Assembly: GCF_013114545.1 (NCBI RefSeq) | Contig: NZ_VTXI01000027.1 | Span: 1-56,136 of the forward strand | Origin: Vibrio sp. RE86 | GTDB lineage: Bacteria > Pseudomonadota > Gammaproteobacteria > Enterobacterales > Vibrionaceae | Direction of reading: 5' to 3' | Length of the DNA: 56,136 bases | Shown here: piece after piece, positions 1 to 8,452 of the stretch | Layout: every line of letters starts with the position of its first letter | How positions within the stretch are numbered: position 1 is the stretch's first letter | Notes under the pieces: model-generated | What the model was told of the DNA's origin: nothing | Seen by the model: only the letters and a program-made list of their open reading frames with translations | Databases searched by the model: none | Position numbers and translations under genes: made by a program

Positions 1-57
1 TAGAATACCGGCCTGTCACGCCGGGGGTCGCGGGTTCGAGTCCCGTCCGCTCCGCCA
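1..57 (+). tRNA. tRNA-Asp (GTC), 3' portion; gene truncated by the window edge
   Basis: The anticodon arm is visible as CCGGC (8-12), loop CTGTCAC with anticodon GTC at 15-17, and GCCGG (20-24). It is followed by the T arm with loop TTCGAGT, the 3' acceptor strand CCGCTCC and an encoded CCA at 55-57. It closely matches the 3' half of E. coli tRNA-Asp. The 5' half lies outside the window. A tRNA-Asp at this place usually closes an rRNA operon, so an rrn operon probably ends just upstream (inference). Confidence 0.95.
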
Positions 58-65
58 CTTATTTA

Positions 66-92
66 AAAACCCAGTCTTAGGACTGGGTTTTG
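66..92 (+). terminator. Rho-independent terminator after tRNA-Asp
   Basis: Stem AAAACCCAGTC / GACTGGGTTTT with a four-base loop, ending in a short T run. It lies 8 bases after the tRNA CCA end and is the natural terminator of the upstream rrn-tRNA transcript. Confidence 0.85.
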
Positions 93-127
93 TCGTTTTA
101 AAGCGAAGTGATTTCCCTTTCAGGGAA

Positions 128-206
128 CGAGTCCCGCTTGAGCGCAAGCCCGGCCGTCCGCCACTTATTTTAGACAAAGCCCTAACAGAAATGTTAGGGC
201 TTTTTC
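128..206 (+). pseudogene. Decayed tRNA 3'-tail plus terminator (copy B)
   Basis: The segment starts with a T-loop-like CGAGTCCCG (128-136) and ends with GTCCGCCACTTATTT (from 156), the same junction that follows the intact tRNA-Asp at 48-63. A second hairpin, AAAGCCCTAAC / GTTAGGGCTTTTT (177-205), follows. No complete cloverleaf can be drawn, so it is a remnant rather than a working tRNA. Confidence 0.6.
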
Positions 207-238
207 GTATGTGCGATATTAAGTTGGTCTGCGACCAA

Positions 239-324
239 CGAGTCCCACGAAAGGTTTGCCCGTTGACTGCAACCCTAGACGTCAGCCATTTATTTAGAAA
301 GCCTAGTCGCAAGACTAGGCTTTC
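239..324 (+). pseudogene. Decayed tRNA 3'-tail plus terminator (copy C)
   Basis: A third, more eroded unit: CGAGTCCCA (239-247), then GTCAGCCATTTATTT (from 281), then hairpin AAAGCCTAGTC / GACTAGGCTTT (298-323). The order of elements is the same as in the intact tRNA-Asp tail and copy B, although the hairpin sequences differ. The acceptor end is mutated (CAGCCA in place of CCGCCA). Confidence 0.5.
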
Positions 325-433
325 TGCGTTTCTGGAGTCTGGTAGCCTTAAAGCCCATTGTTCTAGCAGCAGGCTTTATTATCATCAGTTACTACAAAGT
401 CACATCTACATGCAACTAATACGCCTCGATTTC

Positions 434-766
434 TCATAGGTTTACTTTTTGGATATAGGCGAAGATATCTTTCACATCATTTTCGGTGAGCACAGCTCCC
501 CAAGCAGGCATTCCTTCATTACCGTTTAAAACCGTATCGATCAGTTCAGCTTCGCTTTCAAACCAGGAATTGAGCCCTGCATTGATGTCTGATGGTGCTT
601 CAGGCAATGTCTTTCCTACTACTCCATCACCATGTCCTTTTTCACCATGACAAGACATACAAAGTGTTTTGTAGTTAATTTCTCCTTTATCTATATCAAT
701 CGGTTTAGCCTGTATTGCAAAGCTTAGAGATACGATAGATAGAGAAAGTAGAGCGGCCGCTTTCAT
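434..766 (-). CDS. Small periplasmic c-type cytochrome
   Basis: A 110-residue protein with an N-terminal signal peptide (about residues 1-20, ending AIQA) and one haem-binding CMSCH motif (C36, C39, H40). A likely axial methionine is M86 in GNEGMPAWG. The length and the Met-Pro context fit single-haem class I cytochromes of the c5/c553 type that carry electrons in the periplasm. It is a single-gene unit downstream of, and co-directional with, the hem operon, but separated from it by a terminator. Its redox partner cannot be read from the context. Confidence 0.85.
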   Translation of the reverse strand: MKAAALLSLSIVSLSFAIQAKPIDIDKGEINYKTLCMSCHGEKGHGDGVVGKTLPEAPSDINAGLNSWFESEAELIDTVLNGNEGMPAWGAVLTENDVKDIFAYIQKVNL

Positions 767-855
767 ACGCTTAGTCCTATTTATTTCTGATGCTGCAATA
801 GTACTCCGTGCGCTATTAATGCTAGATGAACAGAATTGTTACTTTTCTTCAGACA

Positions 856-884
856 CAAAAAAGCCACCAATAAAGGTGGCTTTT
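856..884 (-). terminator. Terminator of the hemCDXY operon
   Basis: Stem AAAAGCCACC / GGTGGCTTTT. On the minus strand it ends in a run of six T residues, just downstream of the hemY stop. Confidence 0.8.
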
Positions 885-900
885 AGAATGGAAGGTTTGT

Positions 901-2088
901 TTAAGCGCTTGGTTCGTTTACTAATGTCAGTGCTTTCTTCGATACTTCGTGAGCTGCTTTGGTTAAATTCTGCTTCTCTAAAGCATCAGATAGATAGCCA
1001 TAGTCTGAAATGTTAGAACGAACGGAGAGTGCTTTTTCAAAATGCCCTTGAGCATCCGACCATTTTTCTTCACGTAAATAGAACTGAGCTAAAGCGCTAT
1101 GAGCATCGGCATTATTACCATCTTTGCGTAGTACGCCTTCTAAGAAGGTGACCGCAGGGTGGCTATCCGCCAGCTTCAGTTCTGGTAAAAGCGCATACAG
1201 TTCTGAGTTAGGATGTTTTTTTAAGGTTTCCTTTATCAAAGTGAATGCTTCATTGTCTGATTGGCGAGCGATCAGCTGTTTTGCAAAACATTCGATGAGA
1301 TGTGTATTAGCTTTCTCTTTACGTGGTAAAGCATTCCAATGTGCGATAAGACCTTCACTGCCTTTTTGTGCCGCAACACCACGTAGCAGACCGCATTGAG
1401 CTCGTTGCGTTAATGGCTCAACTTCCTCTTTGCTAACGATTTTATGTTTGGTGAGTTTAGGCAGCAAATCGAGAAGTGGTTGCCATAGCTGAAGTTCGAT
1501 ATAAACCTGCTTTAAGAGATTTAATACAATAGCGTTATTTGGGTAACTGCTTTTTAGAGTCGACAGAGTATCAAAGGCTGAGTTGTATTCTGCTTCTCGG
1601 ATCTGTTGCTTAGCGCGAGTTAATTCTACCGCGAGTTGTGCGTTGTCTTGTTGCCCAGCAAGTTCTAGGTAGCGATCTCTTTGTTCGGCATTCCCTTGTC
1701 CTTGAGCAGCTTCAGAGGCGACGAGATAACATAGCAAAGGCATATCGTGGTGGTTTGCCCATCGAGTTACTTTCTTCTCTGCTAGCTTGAAGTCTCCCTC
1801 AAGCAGCTTAATGATACCTTCGTTGGTGTAACGACGAGAACGGCGCATTTTACGTACGCTAAACCAGTTCCATGTCGCCGAACTAGCATAAAGCGCTCTT
1901 TTAATTAGGTACTCAAGGCCAAACAAAGCCGCTAGTGCAGCAATAACAAAGATAACTAGTGTCGTTACACTCATCTCAATCGTTTTGTTAGCAACTGAGA
2001 TCAGTACATAACCTTGTTGGCCAGCGTATTGGGTTCCTGCAAATAAGCCGAGTCCCAAAACAACGAATAGGAAAATCAGTCGGAACAT
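901..2088 (-). CDS. hemY: HemY, inner-membrane protein of the haem operon (TPR)
   Basis: A 395-residue protein with two N-terminal membrane segments (about 1-20 and 40-62) followed by a long helical, TPR-like domain. A clear repeat lies near 330-365 (DAHSALAQFYLREEKWSDAQGHFEKAL). The family is always found in the gammaproteobacterial hem operon; its exact biochemical role is not settled, and it is not the Bacillus-type protoporphyrinogen oxidase also called HemY. The start overlaps the hemX stop by one base (TAATG), indicating translational coupling. It is the last gene of the operon. Confidence 0.93.
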   Translation of the reverse strand: MFRLIFLFVVLGLGLFAGTQYAGQQGYVLISVANKTIEMSVTTLVIFVIAALAALFGLEYLIKRALYASSATWNWFSVRKMRRSRRYTNEGIIKLLEGDFKLAEKKVTRWANHHDMPLLCYLVASEAAQGQGNAEQRDRYLELAGQQDNAQLAVELTRAKQQIREAEYNSAFDTLSTLKSSYPNNAIVLNLLKQVYIELQLWQPLLDLLPKLTKHKIVSKEEVEPLTQRAQCGLLRGVAAQKGSEGLIAHWNALPRKEKANTHLIECFAKQLIARQSDNEAFTLIKETLKKHPNSELYALLPELKLADSHPAVTFLEGVLRKDGNNADAHSALAQFYLREEKWSDAQGHFEKALSVRSNISDYGYLSDALEKQNLTKAAHEVSKKALTLVNEPSA

Positions 2089-3299
2089 TATTTCTCCTCC
2101 GTTACTAAGGTTGTAACCTCACGGCGAAGGCGATCTCGAATCACATCAGCGAGCTCTTGTTGGGTCTCAAGCTTAACTGGGTAGTCAACTTGTACATTTT
2201 GCTTACTAAGCAGATCGAGAGCTTTGTGGAATTCTTTCACTTCGTTGGAATCTTGGTTGAAGAAGGTGACCGCCCATTTATCAGCTGTCCTTAAAGCTGT
2301 GCTATAGATATCTTGCTGCTCTACATAGACCGCTTTGATCGCTGTTTCGAGTTTCGCTTTAATGTTCTCTTTCAAATAGAAATGCTGTTGTGGCGACAGT
2401 AACGGAATGACATTGCCATCGCGAGTTCGGAAAGTGATGAAGTTCTCTGAAAAATCTTTAAGAGAGGTCATTAAGTTATTCTGCCAGTCATTCACATCTT
2501 GAGACACGACTTGCTTTTCAACCTGTTCTGCTTCTGGCAATAGCGCGTTCGCAAGCGGAAGCTTATCAACTTGTTGCTGCAGTGCGGTGATTCGTAGTAC
2601 TAAGCCTTCACGATCGATCAGCGGCACGCTCTTTAGTTTGGTAATGTCGTTTGCCATCGACTTACGCAGAGGTACTAAACTTGGGTCATTGAGAGCGGCG
2701 ATACGCTGGTCTGCACTTTCCATTAGTTTGGTTGCGCTAGCTGCGTCATGTTCTAGAAACAGTTTACGGCCTGCCAGTTTCACCAAATAGTCAGCTTCCG
2801 CTAGTAGCCAATCATTTGGTCGACGACCTTTTACATCGGCCATTGCGACCTGCAGGCTTTCAATGCTCTTTTGCTGCTGGGCTAAGACGGTTTCAGCACG
2901 GTGAGTTACTTCAGTCGCTTTGGCGATCGCTTGTTGTTGCGTAGATTCAAGCTCAGATTTGACTTGTGTTTGTGTCTGTTTTAGTTGCGCTTGAAGCGCA
3001 TTAATTTGGGCTTGATACTCAGAACTTTGTTGTTCCATTTTTAGCGTGAGTCCGCCACCGACAAGGAATGAGATAATAATGGCTACTGCGCCTAGTTTGA
3101 CACCGCGCTTACCTTGTTTCTCTTCAAACTCTGGTGCTTTTTCATTGGGCTTTACTGCAGGCTCTTTTTCTTCTGTTTTAAGCGCCCCGTCTGATTCTTT
3201 CTCTACTGTCTGAGTTTGTTCATCTTTGGTTGTTACGTCTTCTGCCTTCTGTTTCTCTTGGTCAGGGGCAATGTTGTCTTTGTTATTTTTACTTGTCAT
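2088..3299 (-). CDS. hemX: HemX, membrane-anchored haem-operon protein
   Basis: A 403-residue protein. The first 70 residues are hydrophilic and rich in Lys, Glu and Gln (cytoplasmic). One membrane segment follows (about 70-90, VAIIISFLVGGGL), then a long coiled coil (about 92-150) rich in Gln, Ala and Glu, and an alpha-helical C-terminal domain. This matches the E. coli HemX architecture. Older annotations as a uroporphyrinogen III methyltransferase are not supported, since no SAM-binding motif is present. It starts 2 bases after the hemD stop. Confidence 0.93.
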   Translation of the reverse strand: MTSKNNKDNIAPDQEKQKAEDVTTKDEQTQTVEKESDGALKTEEKEPAVKPNEKAPEFEEKQGKRGVKLGAVAIIISFLVGGGLTLKMEQQSSEYQAQINALQAQLKQTQTQVKSELESTQQQAIAKATEVTHRAETVLAQQQKSIESLQVAMADVKGRRPNDWLLAEADYLVKLAGRKLFLEHDAASATKLMESADQRIAALNDPSLVPLRKSMANDITKLKSVPLIDREGLVLRITALQQQVDKLPLANALLPEAEQVEKQVVSQDVNDWQNNLMTSLKDFSENFITFRTRDGNVIPLLSPQQHFYLKENIKAKLETAIKAVYVEQQDIYSTALRTADKWAVTFFNQDSNEVKEFHKALDLLSKQNVQVDYPVKLETQQELADVIRDRLRREVTTLVTEEK

Positions 3300-3301
3300 T
3301 A

Positions 3302-4045
3302 CTATTGTCCTGTTGAACTTGACTGGAGAGCAGCCAATAAAACGTGGTTTGAGGCACTGACGGTATTGGTGACAACCTCAAAACCGATATCTCGTGCTTC
3401 TTGTGCAATACGCTCGCTAGGTACATAAAGATGGAGCGTAAGTAACCAGTCCTTTTGAGCTTCACTTAACTGCGAAATAAAATAGCTGAGCTGACCTGAA
3501 CTGGTTATGACTAATTGGGTTATTTGTTTATCTTGCCAGAAAGGCACAAGAAAATCTGAGCGGAAAGCTAGGTTTTCTCGTTTGTACACTTCTCGATATT
3601 CCACCTTCGCATTGCGATTTAATAGCGTATCGAAGATAAGTTCTCTACCGCCATTACCACGCAAAATCAGTATTCTCTTTTTAGAGACGTCTTGAAGTTG
3701 TTTGAGTTCAAGGAGGTGCTCACTGTCGCCAATCTCTGGGTAGTGTACTTTTTGTTGAGTAGCTTTGCTTAAAACATATGCAGTTTTTTGACCGACGGCA
3801 AGATAGACAGGATTTGACGGCCAAGTTTGACACGTTTGAGTAAGATAACGTTGAGTTTGACTGACAGCATGTTGGCTGACTGCAATAATAATATCGAATG
3901 AGGAGAGGTCATGCTCCAACCCAGAGAGTTGCTCTCCAGATTGGATTTCAATCAGAGGATGGTGGTAACTCGTTACTCCGATCTCTGAAAGTTGCTGGCA
4001 TAATGAAAGGCCTTGCTTTCCCGGCCTAGTGACCAGTACTGCCAT
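3302..4045 (-). CDS. hemD: Uroporphyrinogen-III synthase
   Basis: A 247-residue protein that cyclises hydroxymethylbilane, with D-ring inversion, to uroporphyrinogen III. The N-terminus VLVTRPGKQG and the later TSSGQLSYF segment are typical of HemD, a poorly conserved two-lobed enzyme. It lies 6 bases after hemC, so it directly takes up the product of the preceding gene. Assignment rests mostly on these motifs plus the invariant hemC-hemD-hemX-hemY order. Confidence 0.93.
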   Translation of the reverse strand: MAVLVTRPGKQGLSLCQQLSEIGVTSYHHPLIEIQSGEQLSGLEHDLSSFDIIIAVSQHAVSQTQRYLTQTCQTWPSNPVYLAVGQKTAYVLSKATQQKVHYPEIGDSEHLLELKQLQDVSKKRILILRGNGGRELIFDTLLNRNAKVEYREVYKRENLAFRSDFLVPFWQDKQITQLVITSSGQLSYFISQLSEAQKDWLLTLHLYVPSERIAQEARDIGFEVVTNTVSASNHVLLAALQSSSTGQ

Positions 4046-4051
4046 GCTGAG

Positions 4052-4990
4052 TTACTCGTGATCAGCGTAGAGCTTAGTTAGAATCTTTTTCGCGCCATTA
4101 TCAAGCAGTTGGTTGGCCAACTCAACGCCCAGTTTCTCGGCGTCGCTGCGAGAACCACGGATTTCACCACGGACAATTTTAGAACCGTCAGGTTCACCAA
4201 CTAAAGCTCGTAGCCAAATGTTGTCACCATCGATCAGAGAGTAGCTACCGATTGGTACCTGACAACCGCCCTCTAGCGTCAGGTTCATTGCGCGCTCACA
4301 TAGGACACGGTCGGCGGTTTCTTTGTGGTTTAGTGGCTCAAGCAGTTTTATCAAGCGTTCATCATCTAGACGGCACTCAATGCCGACAGCACCTTGACCA
4401 ACCGCTGGCAGTGATTGTTCCGGCTCGATAAAGCTCTTGATGCGTTCCTCTAGTTCTAAACGTTTAAGTCCTGCAGCTGCAAGGATAATCGCATCGTATT
4501 GACCGTCATCTAGCTTACCAAGACGTGTTCCGACGTTGCCACGAAGTTCCTTAATAACTAGGTCAGGTCGGTACTCTTTTAACTGACATTGACGACGTAG
4601 GCTACAAGTGCCGACGACCGCACCGTGTGGCAGCTCATCAATATTGTTGTAGGTGTTAGACACAAAGGCATCGCGAGGGTCTTCTCGTTCACAAATGGTC
4701 ACCAAGCCTAGACCTTCAGGGAAATCTACTGGTACGTCTTTCATTGAGTGAACAGCAAGGTCTGCACGACCTTCTAGCATAGCGACTTCAAGTTCCTTAA
4801 CGAATAAGCCTTTACCGCCGACTTTTGCTAATGGTGTATCTAGGATGATATCGCCCTTTGTCACCATAGTAACCAGTTCAACTTCTAAACCAGGGTGTGC
4901 GGCTTTAAGTGCGTCTTTGACGAAGTGAGCTTGCCAAAGAGCGAGGGGGCTTTTGCGCGTTGCAATACGAATAGGAGTTGTTTGAGTCAT
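4052..4990 (-). CDS. hemC: Porphobilinogen deaminase (hydroxymethylbilane synthase)
   Basis: A 312-residue cytoplasmic enzyme that polymerises four porphobilinogens into hydroxymethylbilane. The N-terminal IRIATRKSPLALWQ motif, the catalytic Asp in HSMKD (D85), the Arg-rich SLRRQCQ and ELRGNVGTRL segments, and the cofactor-attaching Cys in EGGCQVPIG (C243) are all present. It is the first gene of the hemCDXY operon and is transcribed divergently from cyaA, as in E. coli. Confidence 0.98.
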   Translation of the reverse strand: MTQTTPIRIATRKSPLALWQAHFVKDALKAAHPGLEVELVTMVTKGDIILDTPLAKVGGKGLFVKELEVAMLEGRADLAVHSMKDVPVDFPEGLGLVTICEREDPRDAFVSNTYNNIDELPHGAVVGTCSLRRQCQLKEYRPDLVIKELRGNVGTRLGKLDDGQYDAIILAAAGLKRLELEERIKSFIEPEQSLPAVGQGAVGIECRLDDERLIKLLEPLNHKETADRVLCERAMNLTLEGGCQVPIGSYSLIDGDNIWLRALVGEPDGSKIVRGEIRGSRSDAEKLGVELANQLLDNGAKKILTKLYADHE

Positions 4991-5325
4991 AACGTTCTAC
5001 TGAAAACTAAATAATGAGCTAATCCTACCACTGTCGGTTAAAAAAGCATTATTGGTTATCCAATCGAACTCATCTTTGATGTTGAGTAGCATAAAATCAT
5101 TAAAAGAGTGTGATTGATCTCTCGTTTGTAAAATAGGCTATTATTATTAATAAGAGTTACGTACCACACTAAGAGCGACAATTTCAGGTGGGCAAAATTG
5201 TGTCGAATCGATCGTACATTTCTTTACCAAATCAGATAAAAGTGTTAGATTGATCACGTTTTGTTGGTGCTTTAGAACAATTAGTATTCAAAGCGCTATC
5301 TAGGATATGAACCAAGGAAGCTCTC
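4991..5325. promoter_or_regulatory. hemC/cyaA divergent intergenic region with CRP-like sites
   Basis: A 335-base non-coding region carrying both promoters. Two partial CRP-type sites face cyaA: TGTTA-N6-TCACG at 5243-5258 (two mismatches to TGTGA-N6-TCACA) and a weaker TGTGA-N6-TCTCG at 5109-5124. E. coli cyaA is repressed by cAMP-CRP and the same logic is plausible here. An AT-rich TATTATTATT stretch near 5141-5150 could serve as a -10 region. No small gene or RNA was recognised. Confidence 0.5.
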
Positions 5326-7854
5326 TTGCAGGCTTACACCAAGACGCTAACTAAAAGACTTGATAACCTCAACCAGCAACGTATTGAACGTGCGCTGGCG
5401 CTTATGGATTTGGCGAGTCAGCGTGTATTTCATCTTATTCCAACTCTGCTTCACTTTAATCATCCAGTTATGCCTGGCTATTATGATGCGCAGGTACCTT
5501 TTGGTATTTGTGATTTTGATCTGAATGATGTTCAGCAGCAGTTTGTCGAAGATACCCAATTAACCATTGGTCAGCCTTTAAATACTTCAGAGACTCCGTC
5601 TATTCTAGGCCTCTATACCATGGGGAGTACTTCCTCAATCGGCCAAAGCACCTCAAGCGATCTCGATATTTGGGTGTGTGTGTCGCCGACAATGGGTGGC
5701 AATGAGCGAGAAAGCCTCACCAACAAATGTTTGCTGATTACCGACTGGGCGCAAACTCAGGGGGTGGAAGCGAACTTCTTCTTAATGGATGAGGAGCGTT
5801 TTCGCTCAAACCACTCAGAAGAGATGACAGGTGATAACTGTGGCTCTTCTCAACACCTTCTTCTCCTTGATGAGTTCTATCGCAGTGCTGTTCGCTTGGC
5901 GGGGCAGCGTCTTTTGTGGCAAATCGTTCCACCAGAAATGGAAGAGTGCTACGACGAATATGTGACCGACCTTTGCAGTAAAGGATACATTGACTGTTCA
6001 AAGTGGATCGACTTTGGCCAGTTGAATCGTATTCCTGCAGAAGAGTATTTTGGTTCGAATTTATGGCAGCTTTACAAGAGTATCGACTCGCCATACAAAT
6101 CGGTACTGAAAGCGATTCTATTGGAAGCCTATTCGTGGGAGTACCCGAACACTCAACTTCTTAGCTTAGACACTAAACGCCGTTTCTTTGCACATGAGCC
6201 TGATCTGTATGGGATGGATGCGTATTACCTGATGTTAGAGAAGGTAACGCGTTATCTAGAGCGAATTGGTGATACCACGCGTTTAGATCTAGTACGTCGC
6301 TGTTTCTACCTTAAGACTCATGAAAAGCTTTCTCGTGAACCAAGTGCTGGCTCAGTTGCTTGGCGTCGTGAAGCGATGAACGATATGGTGAAAAAGTGGG
6401 GCTGGCCAGATTCAGTGGTGGCTGAACTTGATGACCGTCGTAACTGGAAAGTCGAGCAAGTGAAAGTAGTGCACCATGCATTACTTGATGCTTTGATGCA
6501 AAGCTACCGTAATCTTATTCAATTCGCGCGTCGCAATGACATTACGTCGGCTATCAGCCCACAAGACATCAGCATTCTTGCGCGTAAGCTTTATGCCGCG
6601 TTTGAGGTGCTGCCTGGTAAAGTGACATTGCTGAACCCGCAGATTTCACCAGATTTGCATGAGTCGGATTTGACCTTTATTGAGGTTCGTCCGGGTCGTA
6701 CGAACAAATCAGGTTGGTATCTCTATAAGCAGCCACTAACTCCACACCGTATTCTTGGGCAAGCCCCATTAGAGCACAATGAGTATTTAAGTAAGTTGGT
6801 CGCGTGGTCTTTCTTTAACGGTTTGATTACTGAGTCGACTCGCCTTCACTCGGTAATTCGTGATGCACATTTGGATATCGATAAGTTCTACCAAATGGTA
6901 AGCGATCTGCGTAATACCTTCTCACTGCGTAAGCGTCGTCCTTCGATGCAAGCCTTGGCGAGCCCTTGTGAGATCAGCCAACTGGCGATGTTCATCAACT
7001 TTGAAAATGACCCAACGTCAGAGCTGAGTGGTAAGTCGCTGAAACTGGATCCCAAAAGTACTGATATTTTCAGTTTTGGTCCTGAGCAGAAGTGCTTAGT
7101 AGGTAGTGTGGATTTGGTTTATCGCAACTCATGGCACGAAGTGCGTACTTTGCACTTTAAAGGCGAGACAGCGATGTTAGACGCGCTGAAAACTGTATTG
7201 GGTAAAATGCACCAAGATGCGATTCCGCCAGAGTCAGTGGATGTGTTCTGCTATAGCAAAAACTTACGCGGTGTGATGCGTAATATGGTTTACCAGCTGC
7301 TGGCAGAGTGTATTGATTTGCGCTTAAAGCCGGTTGAGCAAGAAAAACGTCGTCGCTTTAAAGCTTTGCGTATTGCACAGCAAACGTATGGTCTGTTCTT
7401 CGAGCGCCGTGGCGTTTCGGTTCAGATGCTAGAGAACTCGGTCGATTTCTATCGCAGCATCTCGACCAATAAGCTTAAAGGCTCACCGCTTCTGATGCTT
7501 GATAAAGAGCAGGACTACCAGTTGCCAGAAATTGTCGATGGTTTTGCGAGTGAAGGTCTGATTCAGTTCTTCTTTGAGGACAGTGAACAAGGATTCAATA
7601 TCTATGTTCTTGATGAATCAAATCGCGTCGAGGTCTATCACCAATTTAAAGGTGAAAAAGATGAGATGATTGCTTCTGTAAACAGCTTTTATACTTCTGT
7701 GAAAGATGAAAACCCATTGTCATCGAAGTTGATTAACTTCAACCTGCCTCAGTACTATCAAATTGTTCGTCCAGAAGATGATGAGCCTTATATCGTTCCA
7801 TACCGTAATGATGGAGCGAGTTACGCCAGGCCAAATAAGATAGTCAACGCTTAA
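5326..7854 (+). CDS. cyaA: Class I adenylate cyclase
   Basis: An 842-residue enzyme making cAMP from ATP. The nucleotidyltransferase signature GSTSSIGQSTSSDLDIWV (about 103-120) holds the catalytic acidic residues, and the C-terminal regulatory half follows. Alignment from memory with E. coli CyaA is good from the first residues (Q/E-TLxxRLDxxNQxRxxRAL), which supports the TTG start at 5326. E. coli cyaA also starts with TTG, which lowers translation. The AAGGAAG ribosome site lies 7 bases upstream. A strong bidirectional terminator follows. Confidence 0.97.
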   Translation: MQAYTKTLTKRLDNLNQQRIERALALMDLASQRVFHLIPTLLHFNHPVMPGYYDAQVPFGICDFDLNDVQQQFVEDTQLTIGQPLNTSETPSILGLYTMGSTSSIGQSTSSDLDIWVCVSPTMGGNERESLTNKCLLITDWAQTQGVEANFFLMDEERFRSNHSEEMTGDNCGSSQHLLLLDEFYRSAVRLAGQRLLWQIVPPEMEECYDEYVTDLCSKGYIDCSKWIDFGQLNRIPAEEYFGSNLWQLYKSIDSPYKSVLKAILLEAYSWEYPNTQLLSLDTKRRFFAHEPDLYGMDAYYLMLEKVTRYLERIGDTTRLDLVRRCFYLKTHEKLSREPSAGSVAWRREAMNDMVKKWGWPDSVVAELDDRRNWKVEQVKVVHHALLDALMQSYRNLIQFARRNDITSAISPQDISILARKLYAAFEVLPGKVTLLNPQISPDLHESDLTFIEVRPGRTNKSGWYLYKQPLTPHRILGQAPLEHNEYLSKLVAWSFFNGLITESTRLHSVIRDAHLDIDKFYQMVSDLRNTFSLRKRRPSMQALASPCEISQLAMFINFENDPTSELSGKSLKLDPKSTDIFSFGPEQKCLVGSVDLVYRNSWHEVRTLHFKGETAMLDALKTVLGKMHQDAIPPESVDVFCYSKNLRGVMRNMVYQLLAECIDLRLKPVEQEKRRRFKALRIAQQTYGLFFERRGVSVQMLENSVDFYRSISTNKLKGSPLLMLDKEQDYQLPEIVDGFASEGLIQFFFEDSEQGFNIYVLDESNRVEVYHQFKGEKDEMIASVNSFYTSVKDENPLSSKLINFNLPQYYQIVRPEDDEPYIVPYRNDGASYARPNKIVNA

Positions 7855-7861
7855 CAAACAA

Positions 7862-7898
7862 TACAAAAGAGCACCATGATAGGTGCTCTTTTTTGTAT
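7862..7898. terminator. Bidirectional terminator between cyaA and cyaY
   Basis: Stem ACAAAAGAGCACC / GGTGCTCTTTTTTGT with a five-base loop. It lies between convergent genes and has A and T runs on either side, so it can act in both directions. Confidence 0.88.
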
Positions 7899-7913
7899 CA
7901 ATCTATGTGGTGT

Positions 7914-8228
7914 TTATTCCCACTCAATCTCTTCATCACAATGCTTTTCACACTCTTGCTTAACCATTGCGATTAGCTCCATTTGAGTCTTAGAGCACGT
8001 CCATTGATCATTGATGAGCGAGAAGTGAAAGCCGCCTGACTTCGATGCTAGCCAGATCTCTTTCATTGGCTCTTGGCGGTTGATAATGATTTGACTACGG
8101 TCTTCAAACTCTAACGTCATAACGTTGCCAGAGGTTTCGTAGTCGATGTCCGCTCCTGAATCATCAATCATTTCCTCGATGATTTGCATTTGAACATCTA
8201 CTAACTGATGAAATTCAGTATCGTTCAT
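7914..8228 (-). CDS. cyaY: CyaY (bacterial frataxin), iron-sulfur assembly regulator
   Basis: A 104-residue protein, the usual size of CyaY. It has an acidic first helix (residues 1-30: MNDTEFHQL, EEMIDDSGADIDYE) that binds iron, then the strand-rich core with INRQEPMKEIWLASKSGGFHF and a C-terminal helix. Frataxins bind Fe and modulate IscS during Fe-S cluster building. The ATG at 8228 was chosen because an upstream in-frame extension of 24 residues matches nothing in the family. It faces cyaA, the conserved location that gave the gene its name. Confidence 0.96.
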   Translation of the reverse strand: MNDTEFHQLVDVQMQIIEEMIDDSGADIDYETSGNVMTLEFEDRSQIIINRQEPMKEIWLASKSGGFHFSLINDQWTCSKTQMELIAMVKQECEKHCDEEIEWE

Positions 8229-8303
8229 CCAATCTATCCTATTGCTTTTCTTGAGTGTGGTGCGATTATAGGGGGCATTGAAAGAATAATCACGATACAA
8301 CCG

Positions 8304-8423
8304 ATGAAAAAATCAATCTTAGCACTATTTATCTTTTCGCTTCTTGGCTTAGCTGGCTGTGGTCAAACTGGACCTCTTTACATGCCTGAAGATGCTCAGC
8401 AGAACGAGCAACCTTCGCAATAA
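8304..8423 (+). CDS. lptM: LptM (YifL), small outer-membrane lipoprotein
   Basis: A 39-residue lipoprotein precursor. The signal peptide MKKSILALFIFSLLGLAGC gives a lipobox LAGC with C19 as the lipidated residue, followed by the family hallmark GQTGPLYMP and a Gln-rich tail. LptM assists maturation of the LPS translocon LptDE. It lies 29 bases before lysA, as in E. coli, and is divergent from cyaY. The ATG at 8304 was chosen because the signal sequence starts there. Confidence 0.93.
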   Translation: MKKSILALFIFSLLGLAGCGQTGPLYMPEDAQQNEQPSQ

Positions 8424-8452
8424 AATAGAATCAGAATATAAGGGAAAGAACT

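Noticed and set aside
5738..6094. 118-codon open frame antisense to cyaA
   Set aside because: It is a shadow of the catalytic part of cyaA with no start signal of its own.
8208..8303. N-terminal extension of lptM overlapping cyaY
   Set aside because: The signal peptide and family start are at 8304; the extension covers the divergent cyaY start.
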